Position numbers and translations under genes: made by a program
Source: JBJXGF01 sp046153015
GTDB taxonomy: Bacteria; Actinomycetota; Acidimicrobiia; Acidimicrobiales; CAIXPF01
NCBI GenBank assembly: GCA_046153015.1
Contig: JBJXGF010000307.1
Coordinates: forward strand, 1 to 32,738
Reading direction: 5' to 3'
DNA: 32,738 nt
The notes under the pieces: model-generated
What the model was told of the DNA's origin: nothing
Seen by the model: only the letters and a program-made list of their open reading frames with translations
Database searches by the model: none
Shown: positions 17,370-24,135 of the stretch, one piece after another
Position numbering within the stretch: the stretch's first letter is position 1
How the letters are laid out: each line of letters begins with the position of its first letter

Positions 17370-19372
17370 CGTGGTGGGACGCGTCGCACGGGCACGGTGA
17401 AGCTCACCCTGGTGCCGATGGCTGTCCGGTCGATCCGCACGTCGTGGCCCATGTGACGCAGAAGCCGCAGCCCCCACCCGCGGCGCCCCGTGGTCGGGGC
17501 GTCGTGCCAGCGTCCATTGTCCTCGACGCGTGCGTGCACGGTGTCGTCGTTGGTGAGGGTGAGCTCGACCATGATCTCTCCTGCTGCGTCGGTGGCCCGG
17601 TGGCCGTGTTCTATCGAGTTGGTGGCCAGCTCGCCGACGAGGAGTTGCAGCGTCTGCTGGTCGGCGTCGCTGATGGATCGATGCCGGCACCACCACCGCA
17701 GCGCTTGGCGGATGTCTCGCAGCGCGGTCGGCTCGGCCGGTCGGCCGATGCAGAGGCGTTCGTGGGCGACGAGCCGGCAGCAGAGCAGCGCGACGTCGTC
17801 GCCGAACGGTCCTTCCGCAGCGAGAGTTTCGAGGAGCTGGTGGGTGAAGCGGTCTGCGCTGAGCTGGCGGAGCTGGTCGGCGCAACGGGCGAGGCGTGTG
17901 AGGCCGTCGCTGATGCAGCGGCGTCCTTGTTCGACGAGCCCGTCGGTGTAGAGCAGAACGGCGTCGCCGGCGGCGAGGGTCACCGAGCGGTCGGTCCGGG
18001 GGCGGTGTCGCGGGCCGTAGAGCGGGGCGGCGGCGCCGTCGAGGAAGGTCGTCGTGCCGTCGGCGCCGAGAAGGAGGATCGGCGGGTGGCCGGCGTAGGC
18101 GTAGCGCAGCTCGCCGGTGACGGGGTCGAGCATGGCGCAGCAGGCGGTGGAGAAGTCGCAGCCGGACGTATGGGCGAAGTCGTGCAGCTTGTCGAGCGCG
18201 TCGGCCGGTCCGGACGCGAGCGGGGCGAGCGCGCCGAAGGCGCTGCGCAACGAGCCCATCACAGCAGCGGCTTCGATGCCGTGGCCGACCACGTCGCCGA
18301 TGACCCAGCCGACGCGTCCGTCGTCGAACACGTAGGTGTCGTGCCAATCGCCGCCGACCTCGACCGATGCTGTGGCGGGGCGGTAGCCGGCGGCCACGTC
18401 GACGGAGGGGATGCTGTTGATCGTGCGCGGGAGCAGCGCTTGTTGAAGCTGCAGCGAGATGGCTCGTTGCTGGGCTTGCAGGGTCAGTCGGTGCGCGGCG
18501 ACGGCCAGTTGCAGTGCAACGAACTCCATGAGCCGTGGCGCCCGGGCGGGGGCAGCTCGCTCGCCGTCGTAGCCCGCGACGAGAACGCCGATGATGGTCC
18601 TGGCTTCCCGCAGCGGGACAGCCCACACCGTTTGGCGGGCCTCGCCCTCGATGCATGATTCGACCTCGCAGGACGCGACATCGAAGGACGCCCGCCCGAA
18701 GCGGTAGGCGTCGAGGACCTCGCCCCGCCCGGCGAGCGCCGACGCGATCTCGGCGTCGCCGACCATCTCCGATGCCGCAGGGTCGCGCAGCTCGCCGCCA
18801 TCGGAAAAGAGCACGGCAGCGAACCGTGCGGCGAACACCGCCGGCCCCAGCTCGGCGACCGCGTTCGCGAGTGCGGCGCTGCTGTCGGCCTGCAGGATCG
18901 TCGCGCTCAGCTCGGCCAGCCGTTCGGCGCTGCGGCGTTCGGCGAGGAGCTCCTGTTCGTAGGCGCGCCGCTCCCGTGCGTCGACGATCACGAAGCGGTA
19001 GATGGATCGGCCGAGATCGTCGACGTGCGTGGCGGCGTTCACGAGCACGGGCCGGCGGGTCCCGTCGGCGGCCACGAGATCGAGGGCCATCTCGGTGAAG
19101 GCGCCGACGTTGTCGAGCAGCGGCCGCAGGTGGGTCTCGTAGAACACCCGGCCCGGTTTGGTGAGCAGCTCGGAGAAGCGGCGCCGGCCGACGAGCTCGG
19201 TCGCCCGGTACCCGACGAGGTCGACGAAGCGCCGGTTCACCCGCCCGATGTGGCCCGAGGCTTCGTTGGTGACGTAGCCGCAGGGCGCGTTCTCGTACAG
19301 ATCCTCGGCCGATTCGGTGTAGCCAGAGAGATCTGGCCAGGCCTCCGGTTCGGATCGGTCAGCGCCGATCAC
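17366..19372 (-). CDS. PAS-GAF-PP2C phosphatase-HATPase kinase fusion, RsbP-like stress sensor
   Basis: The 668-aa protein joins four parts: a PAS domain (about 15-130; ENAPCGYV, RRFVDLVGY), a GAF-like domain (about 145-300), a SpoIIE/RsbU-type PP2C phosphatase (about 310-530; GGDWHD, GDVVGHG, FGDDVALL), and a C-terminal GHKL/RsbW-like ATPase (about 545-668; ELATNSIEHG N-box, VEDNG, GWGLRLL, GTRVSF). Phosphatase and anti-sigma-type kinase in one chain could set the phosphorylation of the STAS partner encoded next in both directions. I chose the GTG at 19372 because it overlaps the stop of the RsbQ-like gene (GTGA); an upstream in-frame start at 19438 would lie inside that gene. The first gene being RsbQ-like makes this the RsbP of the module. 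The sigma factor itself is not in the window. Confidence 0.9.
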   Translation of the reverse strand: MIGADRSEPEAWPDLSGYTESAEDLYENAPCGYVTNEASGHIGRVNRRFVDLVGYRATELVGRRRFSELLTKPGRVFYETHLRPLLDNVGAFTEMALDLVAADGTRRPVLVNAATHVDDLGRSIYRFVIVDARERRAYEQELLAERRSAERLAELSATILQADSSAALANAVAELGPAVFAARFAAVLFSDGGELRDPAASEMVGDAEIASALAGRGEVLDAYRFGRASFDVASCEVESCIEGEARQTVWAVPLREARTIIGVLVAGYDGERAAPARAPRLMEFVALQLAVAAHRLTLQAQQRAISLQLQQALLPRTINSIPSVDVAAGYRPATASVEVGGDWHDTYVFDDGRVGWVIGDVVGHGIEAAAVMGSLRSAFGALAPLASGPADALDKLHDFAHTSGCDFSTACCAMLDPVTGELRYAYAGHPPILLLGADGTTTFLDGAAAPLYGPRHRPRTDRSVTLAAGDAVLLYTDGLVEQGRRCISDGLTRLARCADQLRQLSADRFTHQLLETLAAEGPFGDDVALLCCRLVAHERLCIGRPAEPTALRDIRQALRWWCRHRSISDADQQTLQLLVGELATNSIEHGHRATDAAGEIMVELTLTNDDTVHARVEDNGRWHDAPTTGRRGWGLRLLRHMGHDVRIDRTAIGTRVSFTVPVRRVPPR

Positions 19373-20172
19373 ACGCGGGCCGCCAGAAACGCCTTGATCG
19401 CGTCGATGGTCTCCAACGGGGCGGAGAGGTTCGGGCAATGCCCGGTCGCGTTCATGACCACGAGCTTCGCGTTCGGCATCGTGCGCTGCAAGTAGTCGCC
19501 GACCGCCAGGGGGGCGATGACGTCGTCGGAAAGCTGCAACACCAGCGACGGAGTGAAGCAGCGGGCCACGTCGGTGCGGTTGTCGGCAAAGAACGTGGCG
19601 CGGGCAAAGCGTCGAGCGATGTCGGGGTCGGTCGTGCAGAAGCTGGTGGCCAGCTCTTCGCCGAGCTCGGGTCGCTCCGCGTTGCCCATGATGACCGGCG
19701 CCATCGCTTGGGCCCAGCCGACGTAATTGGTGTCGATCGCCTCCAGCAGCTCCTCCACATCGTGACGGCTGAACCCGCCGTGGTAGCCGTCGTCGTCGAC
19801 GTAGCGGGGGGACGGCCCGACGAGCACGAGCGAGGAGAACAGCTCCGGCCGCTCGTTCGCGGCGAGCACCCCGATCATGGCGCTGACGGAGTGACCGACG
19901 AACACGATGTCACGCAACGCGAGCTCGTCGCAGATCTCGATCACGTCACGGGCGTAGCCGTCGAGCGACTCGTACTTCTCCGCGCTGTACGCACGAGCAT
20001 CAGACTTCCCGCAGCCGACATGGTCGAACAGGACGACCCGGTAGTTGTCGTCGAAGGCCGGAGTGACGAACCGCCACATCCTCTGATCGCACCCGTATCC
20101 GTGGGCGAACACCATTGGCGGTCCTTCTCGACGCCCCGACTGAGTGACATTGTTCCGCTCGACGATCGACAC
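19369..20172 (-). CDS. rsbQ: RsbQ-like alpha/beta hydrolase, partner of the PAS-PP2C phosphatase
   Basis: In Bacillus subtilis RsbQ is needed for the phosphatase RsbP to respond to energy stress; it is also the bacterial relative of the plant KAI2/D14 receptors. This 267-aa protein matches the family along its length: a start like SIVERNNV, AHGYGCDQRMW, GHSVSAMIG with the nucleophile S95, LVGPSPRY, the aspartate in LSDDVIAP, and TGHCPNLS with the catalytic histidine near residue 246. Length and residue placing agree with RsbQ. The GTG at 20172 is the start. The stop overlaps the start of the PAS-PP2C gene, the same pairing as rsbQ-rsbP. It would bind or hydrolyse a small hydrophobic signal that is still unknown. 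Confidence 0.88.
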   Translation of the reverse strand: MSIVERNNVTQSGRREGPPMVFAHGYGCDQRMWRFVTPAFDDNYRVVLFDHVGCGKSDARAYSAEKYESLDGYARDVIEICDELALRDIVFVGHSVSAMIGVLAANERPELFSSLVLVGPSPRYVDDDGYHGGFSRHDVEELLEAIDTNYVGWAQAMAPVIMGNAERPELGEELATSFCTTDPDIARRFARATFFADNRTDVARCFTPSLVLQLSDDVIAPLAVGDYLQRTMPNAKLVVMNATGHCPNLSAPLETIDAIKAFLAARV

Positions 20173-20230
20173 CGCTCAGCCCCCGCGGACGCGACGAATG
20201 CAGCGTGCCCCCCAGGCACCGCGAGCGTCA

Positions 20231-20257
20231 CTACCCCGGTGGGGAAACGGGCAAACC
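20231..20257 (-). promoter_or_regulatory. SigB/SigF-type promoter in front of the rsbQ-like operon
   Basis: On the minus strand GGTTT (20257-20253), 16 bases, then GGGTAG (20236-20231) fits the general stress sigma pattern (GTTT, about 16 bases, GGGTA) known for SigB in Bacillus and SigF/SigB in actinobacteria. It lies about 60 bp before the GTG. A hairpin ACCCCGTT-N7-AACGGGGT (20255-20277) overlaps the -35 end. The match suggests that the operon is switched on by the sigma factor it controls. The stretch 20173-20487 holds no gene that I can support; besides this site it has the dyads at 20421-20463. Confidence 0.6.
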
Positions 20258-20420
20258 CCGTTCTCGCGCAACGGGGTCATCCCGCAGCATCAGTGCTTGA
20301 CCAGGCGCTCGAAGCGCTGCCGGGCGCCCTGGCGCGTCATCACCAGCTGCGCGCCTCAGCCTCCCTGCGAGCGCCCTGCCGCATCGGCTGGCGGCGGTGA
20401 GACCTACCGGGCTCCCCATA

Positions 20421-20463
20421 TTGACAGTGACACTCTCGTTATAGGAGTATCACTGCCATAACG
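20421..20463 (+). promoter_or_regulatory. Promoter and long dyad operator before the DUF1059 operon
   Basis: A consensus -35 TTGACA lies at 20421-20426. Overlapping it is an inverted repeat with 11-bp arms and one mismatch: CAGTGACACTC (20425-20435) and GAGTATCACTG (20445-20455), with a 9-bp spacer. A second dyad CGTTAT...ATAACG (20437-20442 and 20458-20463) interlocks with it. No -10 box at standard spacing is obvious; GAGTAT at 18 bases is the closest. The long dyad is a good candidate target for the TetR-family regulator encoded by the third gene of the operon. Confidence 0.6.
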
Positions 20464-20487
20464 CAAGCGCACCCAAGGAGGCCTGTG

Positions 20488-20736
20488 ATGAAGACGATGA
20501 CCTGCAGCCAACTCGGCGGAGCGTGTGAGCTCGCCCTCACCGGTGAGGACGCGAACGAGGTCATCCACGCCCAGGACCGTCACCTCCGCGAAGCGGTGGC
20601 GGCCGGCCGACGTGATCACGAGCCGGCGCTGCGCGCCATGAAGGCCCGGTGGCGGCGCCCCGTCTCGGGCTTGAAGTGGTACCGAAAAGTGCAGCGCGAC
20701 TTCGCCGCCCTGCCGACCGATGCCGCGAGCCGCTGA
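20488..20736 (+). CDS. DUF1059-family small protein
   Basis: The 82-aa protein matches DUF1059 closely: MKTMTCSQLGGACE at the start, then the DANEVIHAQDRHLREAV helix, and the RRPVSGLKWYRKV block. The family is widespread but has no known function; members often carry the C-x5-(G)-x-C start seen here. AAGGAGG lies at 20475-20481 with a 6-base spacer to the ATG. It is the first gene of a three-gene operon with a DUF1801 protein and a TetR regulator. Confidence 0.87.
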   Translation: MKTMTCSQLGGACELALTGEDANEVIHAQDRHLREAVAAGRRDHEPALRAMKARWRRPVSGLKWYRKVQRDFAALPTDAASR

Positions 20737-20737
20737 T

Positions 20738-21106
20738 ATGGCCAGCACCGACTGGCGCCACCACACGCTGGCTAGGATCCGCGTGCTCATCGAGGAGACC
20801 GACGCCGAGGTCTCCGAGGAGGCGAAGTGGGCCAAGGCGTCGAATCCGGACGGCGTCCCCACGTGGTCCCACGACGGCATCTTCTGCACCGGCGAGATCT
20901 ACAAGGACAAGGTCAAGATCACGTTCATGCACGGCGCCTCACTCGAGGACCCTGACCGCCTGTTCAACGCCAGCCTCGATGCGGGCACGAGGCGGGCGAT
21001 CGACATCGTCGAGGGGTCAGGGCTCGACGAGGCGGCATTCACCGCGCTGATCCGAGCGGCCGTCGATCTCAACGTAAGGCGAGCGGAAGCGAAGCGACGC
21101 ACGTAG
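20738..21106 (+). CDS. DUF1801-like protein
   Basis: The 122-aa protein resembles DUF1801 proteins: an N-terminal helix with conserved acidic residues (RIRVLIEETDAEVSEEAKW), a WSHDGIFCTGEIYKDKVKITFMHGA strand block, and a C-terminal helical end with AAFTALIRAAVDL. Function is unknown for the family; some members fold like the frataxin-like iron-binding YdhG. The ATG is one base after the stop of the DUF1059 gene and has no ribosome-binding site of its own, so translation is probably coupled. Confidence 0.8.
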   Translation: MASTDWRHHTLARIRVLIEETDAEVSEEAKWAKASNPDGVPTWSHDGIFCTGEIYKDKVKITFMHGASLEDPDRLFNASLDAGTRRAIDIVEGSGLDEAAFTALIRAAVDLNVRRAEAKRRT

Positions 21107-21118
21107 CGATCTTCTTCG

Positions 21119-21745
21119 ATGGCTGGGGACACCTCTCGGGCGCCGCAGGCGCGAACACGGCTGGCGCGCCGGGCGGTGCTCGATGCCGCCCGCACGCTGT
21201 TCGTCGAGCGCGGATACGGCGCGACGACGATCGAGGCGATCAGCGATGCGGCCGAGATCCCGCAAGCCACGCTGTACCGGCTGTTCTCGTCGAAGAAAGG
21301 GATCCTCCAGGCCCTCATCGACACATCGATCGCCGGCGATGACGAGCCGGTTCCGGTCGCCGAGCGCAGTCACGTGCGCCCGCTGTTCGACGCGACGCAC
21401 CCAGCGGACTCCCTGGCGCGGCTCGCAGCCGTAAGCGTGGACATCAACACCAGAACCGCGCCGATCTACCGCATCCTCGTCAGCGCCGCCGGCTCCGATA
21501 CCGACGCTGCCGCGATACTCGAGGTGCTGACGCGACAACGCCAAGAGGGCCAAGGACGCGTCGCCACCGCGCTTGCGCAAGCGAAAGCGCTGCGCCGCGG
21601 CCTACGCGCCCGGGACGCAGGCGACATCATCCACGCCATCGCCTCCCCCGAGCTCTACCACCTGTTCGTCATCGACCGTGGCTGGTCGCCCCAGCGATAC
21701 GAGCGATGGCTCGCCGAAACGCTCACCAGTCAACTGCTCCCCTAG
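21119..21745 (+). CDS. TetR/AcrR-family transcriptional regulator
   Basis: The 208-aa protein has a standard TetR DNA-binding domain: VLDAARTLFVERGYGATTIEAISDAAEIPQATLYRLFSSKKGIL at about residues 20-63. The C-terminal domain has a helix with APIYRILVSAAGSD and the ending YHLFVIDRGWSPQRYERWL often seen in actinobacterial members. It is 12 bases after the DUF1801 gene and has no strong ribosome-binding site, so it is read as part of that operon. It probably binds the long dyad at 20425-20455 and controls its own operon. Confidence 0.9.
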   Translation: MAGDTSRAPQARTRLARRAVLDAARTLFVERGYGATTIEAISDAAEIPQATLYRLFSSKKGILQALIDTSIAGDDEPVPVAERSHVRPLFDATHPADSLARLAAVSVDINTRTAPIYRILVSAAGSDTDAAAILEVLTRQRQEGQGRVATALAQAKALRRGLRARDAGDIIHAIASPELYHLFVIDRGWSPQRYERWLAETLTSQLLP

Positions 21746-21785
21746 ACCACGGCGTCGACAACGCGGGCGCCACGCGTCGCACACG

Positions 21786-21800
21786 TGCTACAGTGGAGGC
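21786..21800 (+). promoter_or_regulatory. Extended -10 promoter of the second antitoxin gene
   Basis: TGCTACAGT at 21786-21794 is an extended -10 box six bases before the antitoxin ATG. The same nine bases precede the TetR gene at 16446. A GGAGG follows at 21795-21799, too close to the ATG to act as a normal ribosome-binding site. The mRNA would be leaderless or nearly so. Confidence 0.55.
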
Positions 21801-22055
21801 ATGGCTGAGGCGATCACCCAGAGGGAGCTGCGCAACGACAGCGGCGAGATCATGCGTCGACTCGACCAGGGCGAGGCCTTCGTAGTCACCCGCAATGGGG
21901 TGCCCGTCGGCGAGTTGATACCGCTGCGTCGTCGTCGTTTCGTCGCCAGCGAGACCGTTCTCGCCGCGTTCGCCCACGCGCCTCGCATCGACGCCGGCCG
22001 TTTCCGCGACGACCTTGACCGTCACCTTGATCACGACATCGAGCCTCGTGCCTGA
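21801..22055 (+). CDS. Phd/YefM-family antitoxin
   Basis: The 84-aa protein begins ITQRELRNDSGEIMRRLDQGEAFVVTRNGVPVGELIP, the classic Phd/YefM DNA-binding fold. The C-terminal part, with FAHAPRIDAGRFRDDLD, is the toxin-binding tail. It is first in an antitoxin-toxin operon and overlaps the toxin start by 8 bases. It would neutralise the toxin and repress the operon. Confidence 0.9.
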   Translation: MAEAITQRELRNDSGEIMRRLDQGEAFVVTRNGVPVGELIPLRRRRFVASETVLAAFAHAPRIDAGRFRDDLDRHLDHDIEPRA

Positions 22056-22458
22056 TCCTCGCCGCCCGCAGGGCATGATCGACACGTCGGTGGTCGTCGA
22101 CCTCGATGAGCTCGATCCCGAGCAGCTGCCGATCGAGATGGCCGTGAGCGCCATCACGATGGCCGAGCTGGCAGCCGGGCCCCATGCCACAACCGATCCC
22201 ATCGAACGGGCCCGCCGCCAGGACCGCCTGCAGCGCACCGAAGCGACGTTCGAACCGTTCCCGTTCGACGCCCACGCCGCCCGAGCGTACGGGCTCATGT
22301 ACGCCGCGGTCGTGGCCCGCGGTCGCACAGCACGCGGCGCCCGTGCCGTCGATCTGCTGATCGCGGCCACCGCCAACGCCGCACAGCTCCCCCTCTACAC
22401 CCGTAATCCGACAGACTTCGAAGCTCTCGGGAACCTCGTCGAGATCGTCGCCGTCTAG
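22048..22458 (+). CDS. vapC: PIN-domain toxin, VapC family
   Basis: The 136-aa protein shows all the PIN-domain acidic positions: IDTSVVVDL near the start, TMAELAAG with the glutamate, RAVDLLIAATA with the middle aspartate, and TRNPTDF at the end. VapC toxins are magnesium-dependent RNases. I chose the GTG at 22048, which overlaps the antitoxin stop; an ATG at 22075 would start directly at the first strand and is a fair alternative. It ends 108 bp before a convergent gene, with a hairpin between. Confidence 0.9.
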   Translation: MPDPRRPQGMIDTSVVVDLDELDPEQLPIEMAVSAITMAELAAGPHATTDPIERARRQDRLQRTEATFEPFPFDAHAARAYGLMYAAVVARGRTARGARAVDLLIAATANAAQLPLYTRNPTDFEALGNLVEIVAV

Positions 22459-22493
22459 CCGTGATTGCTCGTGCCAGGCGCGATCCTGTTGTT

Positions 22494-22512
22494 CTGGGGG
22501 CTGCGCCCCCAG
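22494..22512. terminator. Perfect GC hairpin between convergent genes
   Basis: CTGGGGGC-TGC-GCCCCCAG is a perfect 8-bp stem with a 3-base loop, placed between the stops of the PIN toxin (22458) and the Wzz-like gene (22567). It can form on either strand. No T tract follows on the plus strand; on the minus strand it is followed by AACAACAGG. A near-identical element occurs at 24009-24023, so it is also a dispersed repeat. Confidence 0.55.
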
Positions 22513-22566
22513 ACCCCGTCGCCGCCCGGCTCGCTGCGCTCGCGCGATCGGCCGGGCTCGCTTCGC

Positions 22567-23700
22567 TCACCCGTTCAGTCGGGGGCGCTCCCAGCGCAGG
22601 CGTGGTCCCGGGTTCTCGGGGAGCGGGCTGCCCGCTCTCGCCCGCACGGCCGTCGCTCCCGCTTGCGCGGCGCCGTTGGCCGCGCCGGCTGCGTCGGGCT
22701 TCGCCCGCAGCGGGGCGCTGTTGCCCGCCGACGGCGGGGGCGGCGGGACCGCACCCGCCGCGGTGGTGTGCAACAGCTCGTCGAGCGCCCGCCGGCGGCC
22801 CCGCCAGGCGTCGGCCAGCCGGAAGAGCACGACCCCGAGGCCGGCGACGGCCAACGCGGCGGCCACCCCGGCCTGGGCCTGCTGGGGGAGGCGGGAAACC
22901 GGCGCGGGCGGGGCGGTGACGACCTCGGATCCGGCCGTGATCGCCTCCACCTCGAGCTCGGCGGTGACCCGGTTCGAGGCGGCCGTGTCGTAGGCCGCTC
23001 GGGCGTCGTTGAACCGGCCCAGCAGGCTGTCGTGCTGGTCCCGCTTCGCGGCCAGATCGGGCAGGCTGGCCTGGAGCTGCGCCACCGTGGCCCGCATCGC
23101 GTCCCGCTGGGGCGGGGTCAGCTCGTTCGAGCCGTCGGCGATGCGCAGGTTGTACTCGAGCGCCTGGCGAGCCCGCACGGCGTACTCGTCGCCCGGGTTG
23201 ATCCAACCGATCGACTTCTGGAACTCGGTCAGCGCGGCCGCCGCGCTCTTCGCCGCCTCGCCCCGCTGCGCCTCGATCGCCTTCAGCTTGTCGACCCGGC
23301 CGCCGAGGAGGAACCGCATCGACCCCTGCGCGGCGGCGGAGGCGTACCTCGACGCCGCGGCCCCGTCGGGCCCGGTGACCTCGATCTCGAGCGCGGCCCC
23401 GTCGCCGTTGCGCTTGGACGTGAGCGTGTACCCGGCTCGCTCGACGCCGGCCGCGGCGCTCGCCCCGTCGAGCACCACCGGCAGCGCCAGCGCGGCCTGG
23501 ATGTCGGCGATGAAGGGCCCCACGTCGAAGGCGTTCGAGCCCTCCGGCAGCGCACGCGACGCGAACATCGTGGCCGACGCCTCGTAGCTGGCCGCCGAGC
23601 GGCTCACCGTCGAGGCTGCGCCGCCGGCGGCGATCACCGCGACCAGGCCGAGGCCGACAGCCCGCCGGCCGGTCAGGTGGAGCAGGGGGAGGATCTCCAT
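22567..23700 (-). CDS. Wzz/YveK-like chain-length determinant membrane protein
   Basis: Proteins of this kind sit in the inner membrane and set the chain length of exported polysaccharide. The 377-aa protein has one N-terminal membrane helix (about 13-32, VGLGLVAVIAAGG), a large external part with the Wzz-like YEASATMFASR start and a helical, coiled-coil-prone middle (about 125-265), then a second membrane helix (AGVAAALAVAGLGVVLF) and a cytosolic tail rich in Pro and Ala. No tyrosine kinase domain is fused. The ATG at 23700 is preceded by AAAGG six bases away. It is divergent from the epimerase and methyltransferase genes of the same locus. Confidence 0.82.
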   Translation of the reverse strand: MEILPLLHLTGRRAVGLGLVAVIAAGGAASTVSRSAASYEASATMFASRALPEGSNAFDVGPFIADIQAALALPVVLDGASAAAGVERAGYTLTSKRNGDGAALEIEVTGPDGAAASRYASAAAQGSMRFLLGGRVDKLKAIEAQRGEAAKSAAAALTEFQKSIGWINPGDEYAVRARQALEYNLRIADGSNELTPPQRDAMRATVAQLQASLPDLAAKRDQHDSLLGRFNDARAAYDTAASNRVTAELEVEAITAGSEVVTAPPAPVSRLPQQAQAGVAAALAVAGLGVVLFRLADAWRGRRRALDELLHTTAAGAVPPPPPSAGNSAPLRAKPDAAGAANGAAQAGATAVRARAGSPLPENPGPRLRWERPRLNG

Positions 23701-24135
23701 CGAGCGCCTTTTCGTCGGGGGGACTCCGAGCCCCGTGGTCCCGGTGGGGGACCGGACGGCGAGCGCGCCGCTGCGGCGAGGCTCCCGGCAGCAAACGGCG
23801 CCGGTCTGATCGCGGCCAGCAGACATTCGGCTTACGGGGCTCGGCGATCCGCCGAGGCCCCCAACGCAGACGGTTGATCGGCGGGGCCCGCCGCTACCCT
23901 GAGTGCGGCGCGAGATCCCCAAGGATGGGGAGCCCGTCCGGCTCGGCGAGCAAGGGCGGGCGCGGCACGAGACGATAGGCGGGTTCATGCCGGAGACAGC
24001 TGTGGCGAGGGGGCTCCGCCCCCCAGCGCGTTTCCCCCGGTGGGTCGGGCGCGGCGCGCTCGGCGACGGGCGGGAAGCCGGCGCCGCCGGCTCGACGGTG
24101 GAGCGCGCACGACGCGGGACGGAGGATCTGGCGGC
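23701..24135. other. 435-bp gap between divergent glycan genes, with hairpins and a possible promoter
   Basis: No gene that I can support lies here. On the plus strand TTGATC (23874-23879) and TACCCT (23895-23900), 15 bases apart, may be the promoter for the epimerase operon, leaving a leader of about 230 bases. That leader can form TCCCCA-AGGA-TGGGGA (23916-23931), then an outer GCCCG/CGGGC stem enclosing GCTC-GGC-GAGC, and the GC hairpin at 24009. Nearer the Wzz-like gene is GGTCCC-GGTGG-GGGACC (23737-23753). I do not recognise a known riboswitch class. Confidence 0.4.
24009..24023. repeat. GGGGGC-TCC-GCCCCC hairpin, second copy of a dispersed element
   Basis: A 6-bp perfect GC stem with a 3-base loop, the same form as the hairpin at 22494-22512. 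It lies in the leader of the epimerase gene, 112 bp before the ATG. GGGGCTnCGCCCC elements are common intergenic hairpins in high-GC bacteria. It might weaken read-through in either direction. Confidence 0.5.

Noticed and set aside
20231..20419. Small minus-strand open frame upstream of the rsbQ-like gene
   Set aside because: It has no recognisable domain, and the stretch carries promoter-like elements instead.
23701..24135. Known riboswitch (cyclic-di-GMP, ydaO, cobalamin, TPP)
   Set aside because: None of the conserved core sequences of these classes is seen on either strand.
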